A stretch of DNA of 64,000 bases. Origin: DASQGA01 sp963762085 (lineage in GTDB: Bacteria; Actinomycetota; Thermoleophilia; Gaiellales; Gaiellaceae). Position numbers and translations under genes: made by a program. How positions within the stretch are numbered: position 1 is the first letter of the stretch; every line of letters starts with the position of its first letter. Of the stretch, positions 58,701-64,000 are shown piece after piece. Under the pieces are notes generated by a model. It made no database searches. It was not told where the DNA came from and saw nothing but the letters and a program-made list of their open reading frames with translations. The stretch is from assembly GCA_963762085.1 (NCBI GenBank), contig CAVXJD010000004.1:124001-188000 (forward strand). The letters run 5' to 3'.

Positions 58701-59059
58701 GAAGCAGTGACCTGCTTGCACATTGGTGGTTCCTCGAGTTCGCCTTCGTGCTGGTGGGCCTCGGCCGCTCTGCAGAGGTCGGCCTGGCGCGGGCTGGATT
58801 CCCGACGCCGACCCGCTGGCTCGACGTCGCAACGTCGTTTGCGGCCGGGGACATGTCAGCGGCTGCAGAGACGCTCTCCGCCATGGGCGCCCGGCCGTTC
58901 GAGGCATACGTTCGTCTGCGAGCCGCCGAGGAGCTCGCGGCCGGCGGTCGCCGGTCGGAGGCGCAGGGAGAGCTTCGGAGAGCGCTCGAGTTCTGGCAGG
59001 GCGTGGGGGCGAGCACGTATGTGCGCCGAGGCGAGGCGCTGCTTCCCGCCTCCGCGTAG
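55736..59059 (+). CDS. Adenylate cyclase-type/AAA ATPase/TPR signalling protein
   Basis: 1107 aa. A zinc ribbon (CAACGQENPEGFSFCGSCG, 3-21) precedes a class III nucleotide cyclase domain (~36-205: VTVLFADLVGFTGRAEQ, EKFIGDAVMAVFGAPVAHED, GDVVNTTARLQSAAP). A P-loop ATPase (~222-480: LVGVPGIGKSRLVYELFKAI, LVLIFDDLHWADDNLLDFVD) and a long helical TPR-like half (~640-1107) follow. Both metal Asp residues of the cyclase (FADLVG, GDAVMA) are present, so cAMP synthesis is plausible. The architecture is common in Actinobacteria without a known trigger. It has its own TAAGCT box and splits the riboflavin genes. Confidence 0.88.
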   Translation: MLVCAACGQENPEGFSFCGSCGKPLTDEARGPREERKVVTVLFADLVGFTGRAEQLDPEDVRAMLSPYYARLRSELERRGGTVEKFIGDAVMAVFGAPVAHEDDPERAVRAALAIRDAIRDEDAELQVRIAANTGEALVSLDARPSAGEGMAAGDVVNTTARLQSAAPVNGILVGESTYRATRHAIEYREAAPVEAKGKVDPLQVWEAVQAYSRIAVETLETGAPLIGRRRELDVLTGALERARQERTPQLVTLVGVPGIGKSRLVYELFKAIESEPDLVFWRQGRALPYGEGVTYWALAEMVKAHAGVLETDSLADVGQKLTQAVSVVLGDSAETEWVELHLRLLVGLTTSSDMSGDRRAESFAAWRRFFEALAEQNPLVLIFDDLHWADDNLLDFVDHLVDWASSVPILVVCAARPELLDRRPAWGGGKLNAATVSVTPLSDEETAELIGALLERILLPAEIQASLLAHAGGNPLYAEQFVRMHLERAGDAPALPETVQGIIAARLDILPAAEKALLQDAAVMGKVFWLGAAASIGELGTDAVERLLHALERKDFIRRERRSSVAGETEYSFRHVLVQDVAYAQIPRAARAEKHCLAAGWIDSLSDDRADDRAEMLAHHYLAALEFARAAGSETADLRERARLALRVAAERAVALSAFAAAAHFFESALELWPADDLERPKLLLRCGEALAEIGRGEAIGVLEEAGEASLGAGMVEEAAEALALLGQLRVDLGLPNEPFDEVDRAVALVQDRGASEAKARVYAHAARRNAIGGRHVEAIRLSDVALGLAEALELPDTRGFSLNTRGMVRVTGGDLGGIEDLEASIAIAGERRTSDLARGYGNLASIQVDLGELGRARELHQRGLEAASRMGQENDVRWLDSELSVDRYLVGEWSEALLGFDRRITESATSPFFMEAPCRQFRALIRLARGNFAGALEDSERGLALAESGGGDPQMLLPALATAALCGLEMGDEDRAASLADRLADMRSSDLLAHWWFLEFAFVLVGLGRSAEVGLARAGFPTPTRWLDVATSFAAGDMSAAAETLSAMGARPFEAYVRLRAAEELAAGGRRSEAQGELRRALEFWQGVGASTYVRRGEALLPASA

Positions 59060-59080
59060 CTCCGCGCCGGGTCCGACCTT

Positions 59081-59086
59081 TATCGT
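59081..59086 (+). promoter_or_regulatory. -10 element of ribE
   Basis: TATCGT, 7 nt upstream of the GTG at 59094. It supports that GTG, rather than the GTG at 59085, as the ribE start. Confidence 0.4.
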
Positions 59087-59093
59087 GGCGCCT

Positions 59094-59693
59094 GTGTTCA
59101 CAGGAATCATTCGTGAGCTCGGGCGGGTCGAGAGCCTGAACGGGGAGTCAGCGGGGATCCGGCTTCGCATCGTTGCGCCGGTGACGGCCAGCTCGACCGC
59201 TGTCGGCGACTCGGTCGCCGTCAACGGCGTGTGCCTGACGGCCGTCGAGGTCGAAGGAGGCATCCTGGCCTTCGACGCAGTGCCCGAGACGCTGCGTCGG
59301 ACCTCGCTCTCGCGTCTGGCCGACGGTGGCTCGGTGAACGTCGAGCCCGCGTTACGTGCCGGCGAGCCTCTGGGAGGCCACCTCGTCCAGGGCCACGTCG
59401 ACGGTGTCGGACGAGTGCTCCGACTCAAGCCGGAGGGGGAGGGCGCCAGGCTGGCAGTCGAGGCGCCGCAAGAGCTTCTGCGCTACGTGGTCGAAAAGGG
59501 ATCGATCACCGTCGAGGGCGTCAGCCTCACCATCGCAGCGCTCGCGCCGGCCGGCTTCGAGATCGCGATTGTCCCACACACGCTCAACGCGACAACAATG
59601 GGCTCGCTCGCCGCCGGCGACGAGGTGAACCTGGAGGTTGACGTCCTCGCGAAGTACATCGAGCGGCTCCTGGGGGCCCGAGATGCGACTTGA
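59094..59693 (+). CDS. ribE: Riboflavin synthase alpha chain
   Basis: Dismutates two 6,7-dimethyl-8-ribityllumazine molecules to riboflavin. 199 aa made of two lumazine-binding repeats. The first starts FTGIIRELGRVESLNGESAG with VAVNGVCLTAVEVEGG; the second starts LGGHLVQGHVDGVGRVLRLK with ITVEGVSLTIAALAPAGFEI. The family N-terminus MFTGI is given by the GTG at 59094. The 3' end overlaps the DUF3237 gene by 11 nt. Confidence 0.94.
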   Translation: MFTGIIRELGRVESLNGESAGIRLRIVAPVTASSTAVGDSVAVNGVCLTAVEVEGGILAFDAVPETLRRTSLSRLADGGSVNVEPALRAGEPLGGHLVQGHVDGVGRVLRLKPEGEGARLAVEAPQELLRYVVEKGSITVEGVSLTIAALAPAGFEIAIVPHTLNATTMGSLAAGDEVNLEVDVLAKYIERLLGARDAT

Positions 59694-60126
59694 GCCGCTC
59701 TACCGGGTCAGGTTCAGGTCCGCCGAGGCCTGGTTCGTCGAGCTGGAGCGGGAGCGGCGAACGGAAAGCCAGCACTTCTTCATCGCCGAGGGGCGCTGCG
59801 AAGGCACGATCTCTGGCCGCTTCCGGGGCGCGAACCCCCCACACCGCCGCACCGACCTCACCTACCTCCCGGAGTTCCAGGGGGTGATCGAGACGGACGA
59901 CGGCGCGAAGGTGATGTTCGACTACCGAGGCTACGGGCGCGCCTACCCGGAGGAGCGCCGTCCCGTCGTGGGCACCGGCGTGCACGTCTCCGGTGACGAG
60001 CCCTATAGCCGTCTGAACGACGTTGTCTGTGTGATCTGTGGCGAGGCTCGGCCGCTTCCAGAAGGGGCAGGTTTTTCGATCGTGCTCGACGTCCAGGAGC
60101 CTGTCTGGGAGCCACCCGGCGACTAG
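59683..60126 (+). CDS. DUF3237 family protein
   Basis: 147 aa. A single beta-barrel-like domain resembling DUF3237: RLEPLYRVRFRSAEAWFVEL, later GCRCEGTI-like strands (EGRCEGTISGRFRGANPPH), VIETDDGAKVMFDYRGYGRA and GTGVHVSGDEPYSRLNDVVC. No catalytic role is known to me. The ATG at 59683 lies 11 nt inside ribE, suggesting co-translation with the riboflavin genes. A role in flavin chemistry would be speculation. Confidence 0.72.
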   Translation: MRLEPLYRVRFRSAEAWFVELERERRTESQHFFIAEGRCEGTISGRFRGANPPHRRTDLTYLPEFQGVIETDDGAKVMFDYRGYGRAYPEERRPVVGTGVHVSGDEPYSRLNDVVCVICGEARPLPEGAGFSIVLDVQEPVWEPPGD

Positions 60127-60141
60127 GCGACTCCTGCGGGA

Positions 60142-60147
60142 TACGAT
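60142..60147 (+). promoter_or_regulatory. -10 element of ribBA
   Basis: TACGAT, exactly 6 nt upstream of the ribBA ATG (60154). Same geometry as pheS and rpe. Confidence 0.45.
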
Positions 60148-60153
60148 TTCCAG

Positions 60154-61419
60154 ATGGCACAGCATGCGCCCGAGCTCGAGACCGCTTCCCCCTTCGCCAC
60201 GATCGAAGAGGCGATTGACGACATCCGCGCCGGCAAGTTCGTAGTCGTCGTGGATGCCCCCGACCGGGAGAACGAGGGCGACCTCACGCTGGCGGCCGAG
60301 CACATCACTCCGGCCGCGATCAACTTCATGGCCACGCACGGGCGTGGCCTCATCTGTCTCTGCCTGACCGAGGAGCGCTGCGATGAGCTAGGCCTCCGGC
60401 CGATGACGTACAACAACGAGACGCCGTTCGAGACGGCTTTCACCGTCGCGATCGAGGCCCGCGAGGGCGTCACCACCGGGATCTCGGCCGCGGACCGCGC
60501 ACACACGATTCAGGTCGCCATCGACCCGTCGAAGGGCCCTGACGACCTCGTCCAGCCAGGCCATATCTTCCCGCTCCGTGCCCGTCCGGGCGGCGTCCTC
60601 CAGCGCACCGGCCAGACCGAGGCATCCGTCGACCTCGCACGCCTGGCCGGCTTGAACCCGGCCGGGGTCGTCTGCGAGATCGCGAACGAGGACGGCTCGA
60701 TGGCCCGGGTCCCAGATCTCGTCCCCTATTGCGAGCAGCACGGACTCAAGATGATCACGGTCTCCGACCTGGTCGAGTACCGCCGGCGGCACGAGAAGCT
60801 GGTCGAGCGGATGACCAGCGTACGCCTCCCGACCGCGTACGGCGAGTTCACCGCCGTCGCCTTCCGCGAGACGCTGACCGGGAAGCACCACGTCGCGCTC
60901 GTGAAAGGGGAGGTCGAGGGCCGCGAGAACGTGCTCGTTCGCGTCCATTCGGAGTGTCTGACCGGCGACGTGTTTCACTCGCTTCGCTGCGACTGTGGCG
61001 AGCAGCTCGAGCAGGCCCTGGCGCGAATCGGAGACGAGGAGACGGGGGTTCTCCTCTATATGGCGCAGGAGGGTAGGGGGATCGGCCTGCTGAACAAGCT
61101 GAAGGCGTACGAGCTCCAGGAGAACGGGCTCGACACCGTCGAGGCGAACCTCGAGCTCGGCTTCCCCGCAGACGGGCGCGAGTACGGGATCGGCTCGCAG
61201 ATCCTCCACGACCTCGGGCTGACGACGATCCGAATCCTTACGAACAATCCGAAGAAGATCACGGGGATCGAGGCCTTTGGCCTCAAGGTGGTCGAGCAGG
61301 TGCCGATCGAGGTGGCTCCGAACGCCGAGAACCGCGGCTACCTCGAGGCCAAGCGTTCCAAGCTCGGGCATCGGCTGCACCATCAGGACCTGCGGTACGA
61401 GGAACCTCCGGAGAAATGA
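60154..61419 (+). CDS. ribBA: Bifunctional DHBP synthase/GTP cyclohydrolase II
   Basis: Both entry reactions of riboflavin synthesis, 421 aa. N-terminal RibB (~1-215): APDRENEGDLTLAAEHITPA, HGRGLICLCL and LQRTGQTEASVDLARLAGL. C-terminal RibA (~220-421): VRVHSECLTGDVFHSLRCDC with the three zinc Cys, MAQEGRGIGLLNKLKAYELQ and TIRILTNNPKKITGIEAFGL. Both active sites look complete. No FMN riboswitch is seen upstream. ATGA overlap with ribH. Confidence 0.96.
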   Translation: MAQHAPELETASPFATIEEAIDDIRAGKFVVVVDAPDRENEGDLTLAAEHITPAAINFMATHGRGLICLCLTEERCDELGLRPMTYNNETPFETAFTVAIEAREGVTTGISAADRAHTIQVAIDPSKGPDDLVQPGHIFPLRARPGGVLQRTGQTEASVDLARLAGLNPAGVVCEIANEDGSMARVPDLVPYCEQHGLKMITVSDLVEYRRRHEKLVERMTSVRLPTAYGEFTAVAFRETLTGKHHVALVKGEVEGRENVLVRVHSECLTGDVFHSLRCDCGEQLEQALARIGDEETGVLLYMAQEGRGIGLLNKLKAYELQENGLDTVEANLELGFPADGREYGIGSQILHDLGLTTIRILTNNPKKITGIEAFGLKVVEQVPIEVAPNAENRGYLEAKRSKLGHRLHHQDLRYEEPPEK

Positions 61420-62006
61420 CGGAGCCGATCGACCACGCGCTCCGAATCGAGCCGGAGACTTCGGAGCCTCCGGTGGCCGAGGCCGCCACCCCCGAGCACG
61501 CAGGAGGTGGGCTCACGATCCCGGCCGGAGTCGTGGTGCTCGAGGGGACGGCGAACGGAGACAGGCGGTCGGTCGCGATCGCGGTCAGCCGCTTCAACGG
61601 CGAGATCACGTCGAAGCTCCTGGACGGAGCGCTGGAGGCGCTCGAGGAGGCCGGGGTCAGCCGTGATGCGATCGAAGTGATGCCGGTTCCCGGCGCGTTC
61701 GAGCTCCCGCTCGCCGCCATGGCGCTGGCGCGAACCCGGCGCTACGCTTGCGTGCTCGCGCTCGGCTGTGTGATCCGCGGCGACACGCCGCACTTCGAGT
61801 TCGTCGCCGCCGAGGCGGCCAGTGGGCTCCAGCTTGCGGGCCTCGAGACAGGTATTCCCGTCTCCTTCGGCGTCCTGACCTGCGACACCCGCAAGCAGGC
61901 CGAAGACCGTGCGGGAGGGCCACACGGGAACAAGGGCACTGACGCCGCGCTCGCCGGCCTCGAGATGGCCGACGTCTTCACGCAGCTCCGGAACGCCGTC
62001 GTCTAG
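61416..62006 (+). CDS. ribH: 6,7-dimethyl-8-ribityllumazine synthase
   Basis: Condenses the RibA/D and RibB products to lumazine; forms pentamers or 60-mer capsids. 196 aa. The conserved enzyme starts near residue 45 (SVAIAVSRFNGEITSKLLDG). PGAFELPLAAMALARTRRYA, LGCVIRGDTPHFEFVAAEAA (catalytic His) and GNKGTDAALAGLEMADVFTQ follow. The ~45-residue Pro/Glu-rich N-terminal extension is unusual and could sit on the capsid surface or interior. It is the last gene of the rib set. Confidence 0.95.
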   Translation: MTEPIDHALRIEPETSEPPVAEAATPEHAGGGLTIPAGVVVLEGTANGDRRSVAIAVSRFNGEITSKLLDGALEALEEAGVSRDAIEVMPVPGAFELPLAAMALARTRRYACVLALGCVIRGDTPHFEFVAAEAASGLQLAGLETGIPVSFGVLTCDTRKQAEDRAGGPHGNKGTDAALAGLEMADVFTQLRNAVV

Positions 62007-62010
62007 TAGC

Positions 62011-62016
62011 TATACT
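62011..62016 (+). promoter_or_regulatory. -10 element of rpmB
   Basis: TATACT, 9 nt upstream of the rpmB ATG (62026), directly after the ribH stop. The best -10 match in the region. It predicts a transcript with a 2-3 nt leader. Confidence 0.5.
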
Positions 62017-62025
62017 CGGCCGCCG

Positions 62026-62217
62026 ATGTCCAAGGTCTGCGCAGTGTGTGGAAAGGGCCCGTCGTTCGGCCATAACCGCAGCCATTCGATGGTTGCGACG
62101 AACCGACGCTTCAATCCGAACCTTCAGCGCGTGCGCATTCTCGTGAACGGGGTCGCGCGCCGGAGCTACGTCTGCACGCGGTGCCTGAAGGCCGGCAAGG
62201 TCCAGAAGGCGCTCTAA
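62026..62217 (+). CDS. rpmB: 50S ribosomal protein L28 (zinc-binding form)
   Basis: 63 aa. KVCAVCGKGPSFGHNRSHSM followed by RRFNPNLQRVRILVNGVARR and YVCTRCLKAGKVQ. The two CxxC pairs mark the zinc-containing version of L28. The ATG gives the exact family N-terminus (M)SKVCAVCGK; longer read-back into ribH is spurious. The 3' end overlaps the FakA-like gene by 37 nt if the latter starts at 62181. Confidence 0.95.
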   Translation: MSKVCAVCGKGPSFGHNRSHSMVATNRRFNPNLQRVRILVNGVARRSYVCTRCLKAGKVQKAL

Positions 62218-63767
62218 CCTTCGCGCGGGAGCTCGTCGGCGCAGCTTTGGCTTCCCTCGAGGCCAGCCGGGAGCGGATCGACAATCTGAACGTCTTTCCC
62301 GTGCCGGACGGCGACACGGGGACGAACATGACGTTGACCGTGAGAGCGGTTCGGGACGTGCTTGCTACTTCCGAGGCGACGGATAGCGAGGACGTGGCCC
62401 GAGAGGCGATCCGCGGCTGTCTCATGGGCGCTCGAGGCAACTCAGGCGTCATCCTCTCCCAGATCTTCCGCGGAGCTTCAGAGGCGCTGGCGCGTGGGGA
62501 GGCTCTGGCGGTCGCATTCCGCGGGGCCGCAGACGCCGGCTACGCGTCGGTGCGCCAGCCGCAGGAGGGAACGATCCTGACCGTGGCTCGTGCGCTTGCC
62601 GACCAGGCGGAGCAGACGCGCGACGAGGGGCTCGATACGGGAGAGGCGCTCGCCAGGATCGTCGAGGCCGGCGAGGAAGCGCTCGCGAAGACGCCCGAGC
62701 AGCTTCCGATCCTCCGGCAAGCTGGTGTGGTCGACGCGGGAGGCGCGGGCCTCCTGGAGCTCGTCCGAGGGATCGCCCTCCAGGTCCGGGGCGAGGGGCT
62801 CCCCGAGCCAGCGGCGGCCCCGGAGCGCTTACCTCTCGAGTCAGTGCACCTCGAGCCCTCTGCGTTCCAGTACTGCACGAGCTTCTTCCTCGAGGGGGAT
62901 GGAGCCGATCCGGACCGGCTCGAGCGCGAGCTCCAGTCGTACGGCGACTCGCTGCTCGTGGTCGGTTCCCCTGGAGCCGTCAAGGTGCATCTCCACACGA
63001 ACGACCCCGGGCAGGTCCTCTCACTGGCAACGGGAATCGGCGTGGTCGACGAGGTCGACATCAAGAACATGCACGCTCAGATTGCCGACCGTACCGAGCG
63101 GATCCTGTCCGTACCGGCAAAGTCCGACGTCGTCGCCGTCGTCGCGGGGCGCGGCAACGAGCGGCTCTTCCGCAGCCTCGGTGCCGCGGGAATCGTCGAG
63201 GGGGGACAGTCGATGAACCCGGCGGCGTCCGCCATCCTCGAGGCCGCTGCCGGGGTCGAAGCGCCCGAGGCGATTGTCCTGCCGAACAACCCCAATGTCC
63301 TGCTGACCGCCAGGCAGGCAGCGGCGCTGTCGAGCTTGCCCATGGTCGTCGTGCCGACCGAGTCTCCCCAGGCCGGCCTGGCGGCGATGGTCGCGTACGA
63401 CCCCTCCCGCTCCGCAGCCGAGAACGCGGAGGCGATGGAGGACGCGGCGAAGAGCGCGCGGACGGGAAGTGTCACCCGGGCTTCGCGCTCGACCAAGCTC
63501 GGGGACCTGGATGTCGAGGAGGGCTCGTTCCTCGGGCTCGTGGAAGGGGAGCCGGTGGCGAGTGGCCCGGTGCTCGACACGGTCGCCCGCGAGGTCGTCG
63601 AGCGATTGTTGGGGGATGGTTCGGATGTCCTCACGGTGCTCGTCGGGGACGGAGCGGAATGCCCCGACGGCCTCCGCGAGGAGCTCGAGGCGGCGCACCC
63701 CGAGCTCGAGATCGAGGTGCACGACGGCGGCCAGCCGCACTATCCGCTTCTGTTCTCCGCCGAATAG
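62181..63767 (+). CDS. fakA: DAK-domain fatty-acid kinase-like protein (FakA/YloV family)
   Basis: 528 aa. N-terminal DhaL-type ATP-binding domain (~10-190) with the Mg-binding NLNVFPVPDGDTGTNMTLTV and GARGNSGVILSQIFRGASEA. Middle and C-terminal DegV-linked regions contain VDAGGAGLLELVRGIALQV, SFFLEGDGADPDRLERELQS and LPNNPNVLLTARQAAALSSL. In Firmicutes the family phosphorylates fatty acids delivered by FakB. No fakB is visible here. rpmB-DAK protein adjacency is common. The GTG at 62181 lies inside rpmB and is the only plausible start. Confidence 0.88.
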   Translation: MPEGRQGPEGALTFARELVGAALASLEASRERIDNLNVFPVPDGDTGTNMTLTVRAVRDVLATSEATDSEDVAREAIRGCLMGARGNSGVILSQIFRGASEALARGEALAVAFRGAADAGYASVRQPQEGTILTVARALADQAEQTRDEGLDTGEALARIVEAGEEALAKTPEQLPILRQAGVVDAGGAGLLELVRGIALQVRGEGLPEPAAAPERLPLESVHLEPSAFQYCTSFFLEGDGADPDRLERELQSYGDSLLVVGSPGAVKVHLHTNDPGQVLSLATGIGVVDEVDIKNMHAQIADRTERILSVPAKSDVVAVVAGRGNERLFRSLGAAGIVEGGQSMNPAASAILEAAAGVEAPEAIVLPNNPNVLLTARQAAALSSLPMVVVPTESPQAGLAAMVAYDPSRSAAENAEAMEDAAKSARTGSVTRASRSTKLGDLDVEEGSFLGLVEGEPVASGPVLDTVAREVVERLLGDGSDVLTVLVGDGAECPDGLREELEAAHPELEIEVHDGGQPHYPLLFSAE

Positions 63768-63782
63768 CCCGATACTGAAGCC

Positions 63783-64000
63783 GTGGCAGACAGCATCATC
63801 GAGGTGGTCCTCGCGGAGGACAACGACGTGTTCAGGGAGACGCTCGAGCTCCTGCTCGACGTGACGCCGGACATGCGTGTGGTCGCGTCCGTCGCCGACG
63901 GTCGCTCGGCGCTCGAGGTTTCTGCCGCCCTAGTCCCGGACGTCGTGCTGATGGACTATCGCCTGCCGCAGCTCGACGGCGTCGAGGCGACTGCGGCGAT
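63783..64000 (+). CDS. Response regulator, receiver domain (partial)
   Basis: The first 72 residues of a two-component response regulator; the rest lies beyond the window. The acidic pocket is in VVLAEDNDVFRETLELLLD, and the phospho-acceptor Asp58 is in PDVVLMDYRLPQLDGVEAT. The style (AEDN, D-x-RLPxLDG) suggests a NarL/LuxR-type output domain, which cannot be seen. GTG start; GATACT lies 6 nt upstream. Confidence 0.85.
   Translation, partial: MADSIIEVVLAEDNDVFRETLELLLDVTPDMRVVASVADGRSALEVSAALVPDVVLMDYRLPQLDGVEATAA

Noticed and set aside
54735..60153. FMN riboswitch upstream of riboflavin genes
   Set aside because: The rib genes are tightly packed with no leader long enough, and no conserved FMN-aptamer motif was seen.
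1..64000. tRNA, rRNA, CRISPR arrays, IS elements, prophage
   Set aside because: No cloverleaf with T-loop consensus, no spaced direct repeats, and no transposase, integrase or phage structural genes were recognised in any intergenic gap.

Overview
The window is GC-rich (roughly two thirds G+C by eye) and densely coded, with many 4-base stop/start overlaps (ATGA, GTGA, TTGA) and frequent GTG/TTG starts. Gene content and protein style (DUF2332, DUF5317, ScpAB, DtxR, collagen-like secreted proteins, large cyclase/AAA ATPases, TANNNT boxes just upstream of start codons) point to an actinobacterium. I lean towards a deep-branching Thermoleophilia/Gaiellales-type lineage, but that placement is inference.

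Layout. 1-3.4 kb: end of thrS, then infC-rpmI-rplT, a DUF2332 gene and a SpoU-type rRNA methyltransferase. 3.4-6.3 kb: an accessory stretch (repeat copy 1, SnoaL-like protein, a lower-GC secreted trypsin-like protease, two tandem methyltransferases) that separates these genes from pheST (6.3-9.6 kb). 9.6-10.6 kb: PRC-barrel protein and a duplicated-domain hypothetical on the minus strand. 10.7-20 kb: a 2-oxoacid dehydrogenase cluster (E1alpha, repeat copy 2, E1beta, E2, VOC protein), a strong terminator, a 28-residue micro-ORF, an HD-GYP membrane protein, a DUF5317-MFS fusion, and the E3 gene lpdA. 20-25 kb: small accessory genes including a twice-frameshifted FAD oxidoreductase and a collagen-like/lamin-tail secreted protein. 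25-34.5 kb: infA, dnaE, an ECF sigma factor with a membrane partner, lgt, scpA-scpB, a GYD protein and an RluB-type pseudouridine synthase. 34.6-36.8 kb: two exported proteins, one with 297-bp Ig-like repeats. 36.8-48.4 kb: trpS; aroF-type DAHP synthase-tyrA-aroA-cmk-plsC-der-gpsA; a DUF3352 lipoprotein; metK; DUF4230. 48.4-64 kb: dtxR-type regulator diverging from priA; then def-fmt-rsmB-rpe-ribD, a 1107-residue cyclase/AAA/TPR protein, ribE-DUF3237-ribBA-ribH, rpmB, a FakA-like kinase and the start of a response regulator.

How the genes work together: most of the window is housekeeping (translation, aromatic amino-acid and riboflavin synthesis, replication, chromosome condensation, lipoprotein and phospholipid synthesis) in long co-directional operons. 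No tRNA, rRNA, CRISPR array, insertion sequence or prophage was recognised.

The most unusual item is a 165-bp imperfect palindrome present twice (3369-3533 and 11647-11811). Each copy exactly fills the space between the stop codon of one gene and the start codon of the next. Each also carries a 54-codon frame whose stop overlaps the next start. The two copies differ by compensatory base-pair changes. This resembles the logic of mycobacterial MIRU elements. Other notable signals are an apparent AUA start codon for infA behind a full-length Shine-Dalgarno sequence, and a recurring TANNNT box 6-10 nt upstream of start codons, implying widespread leaderless transcripts.
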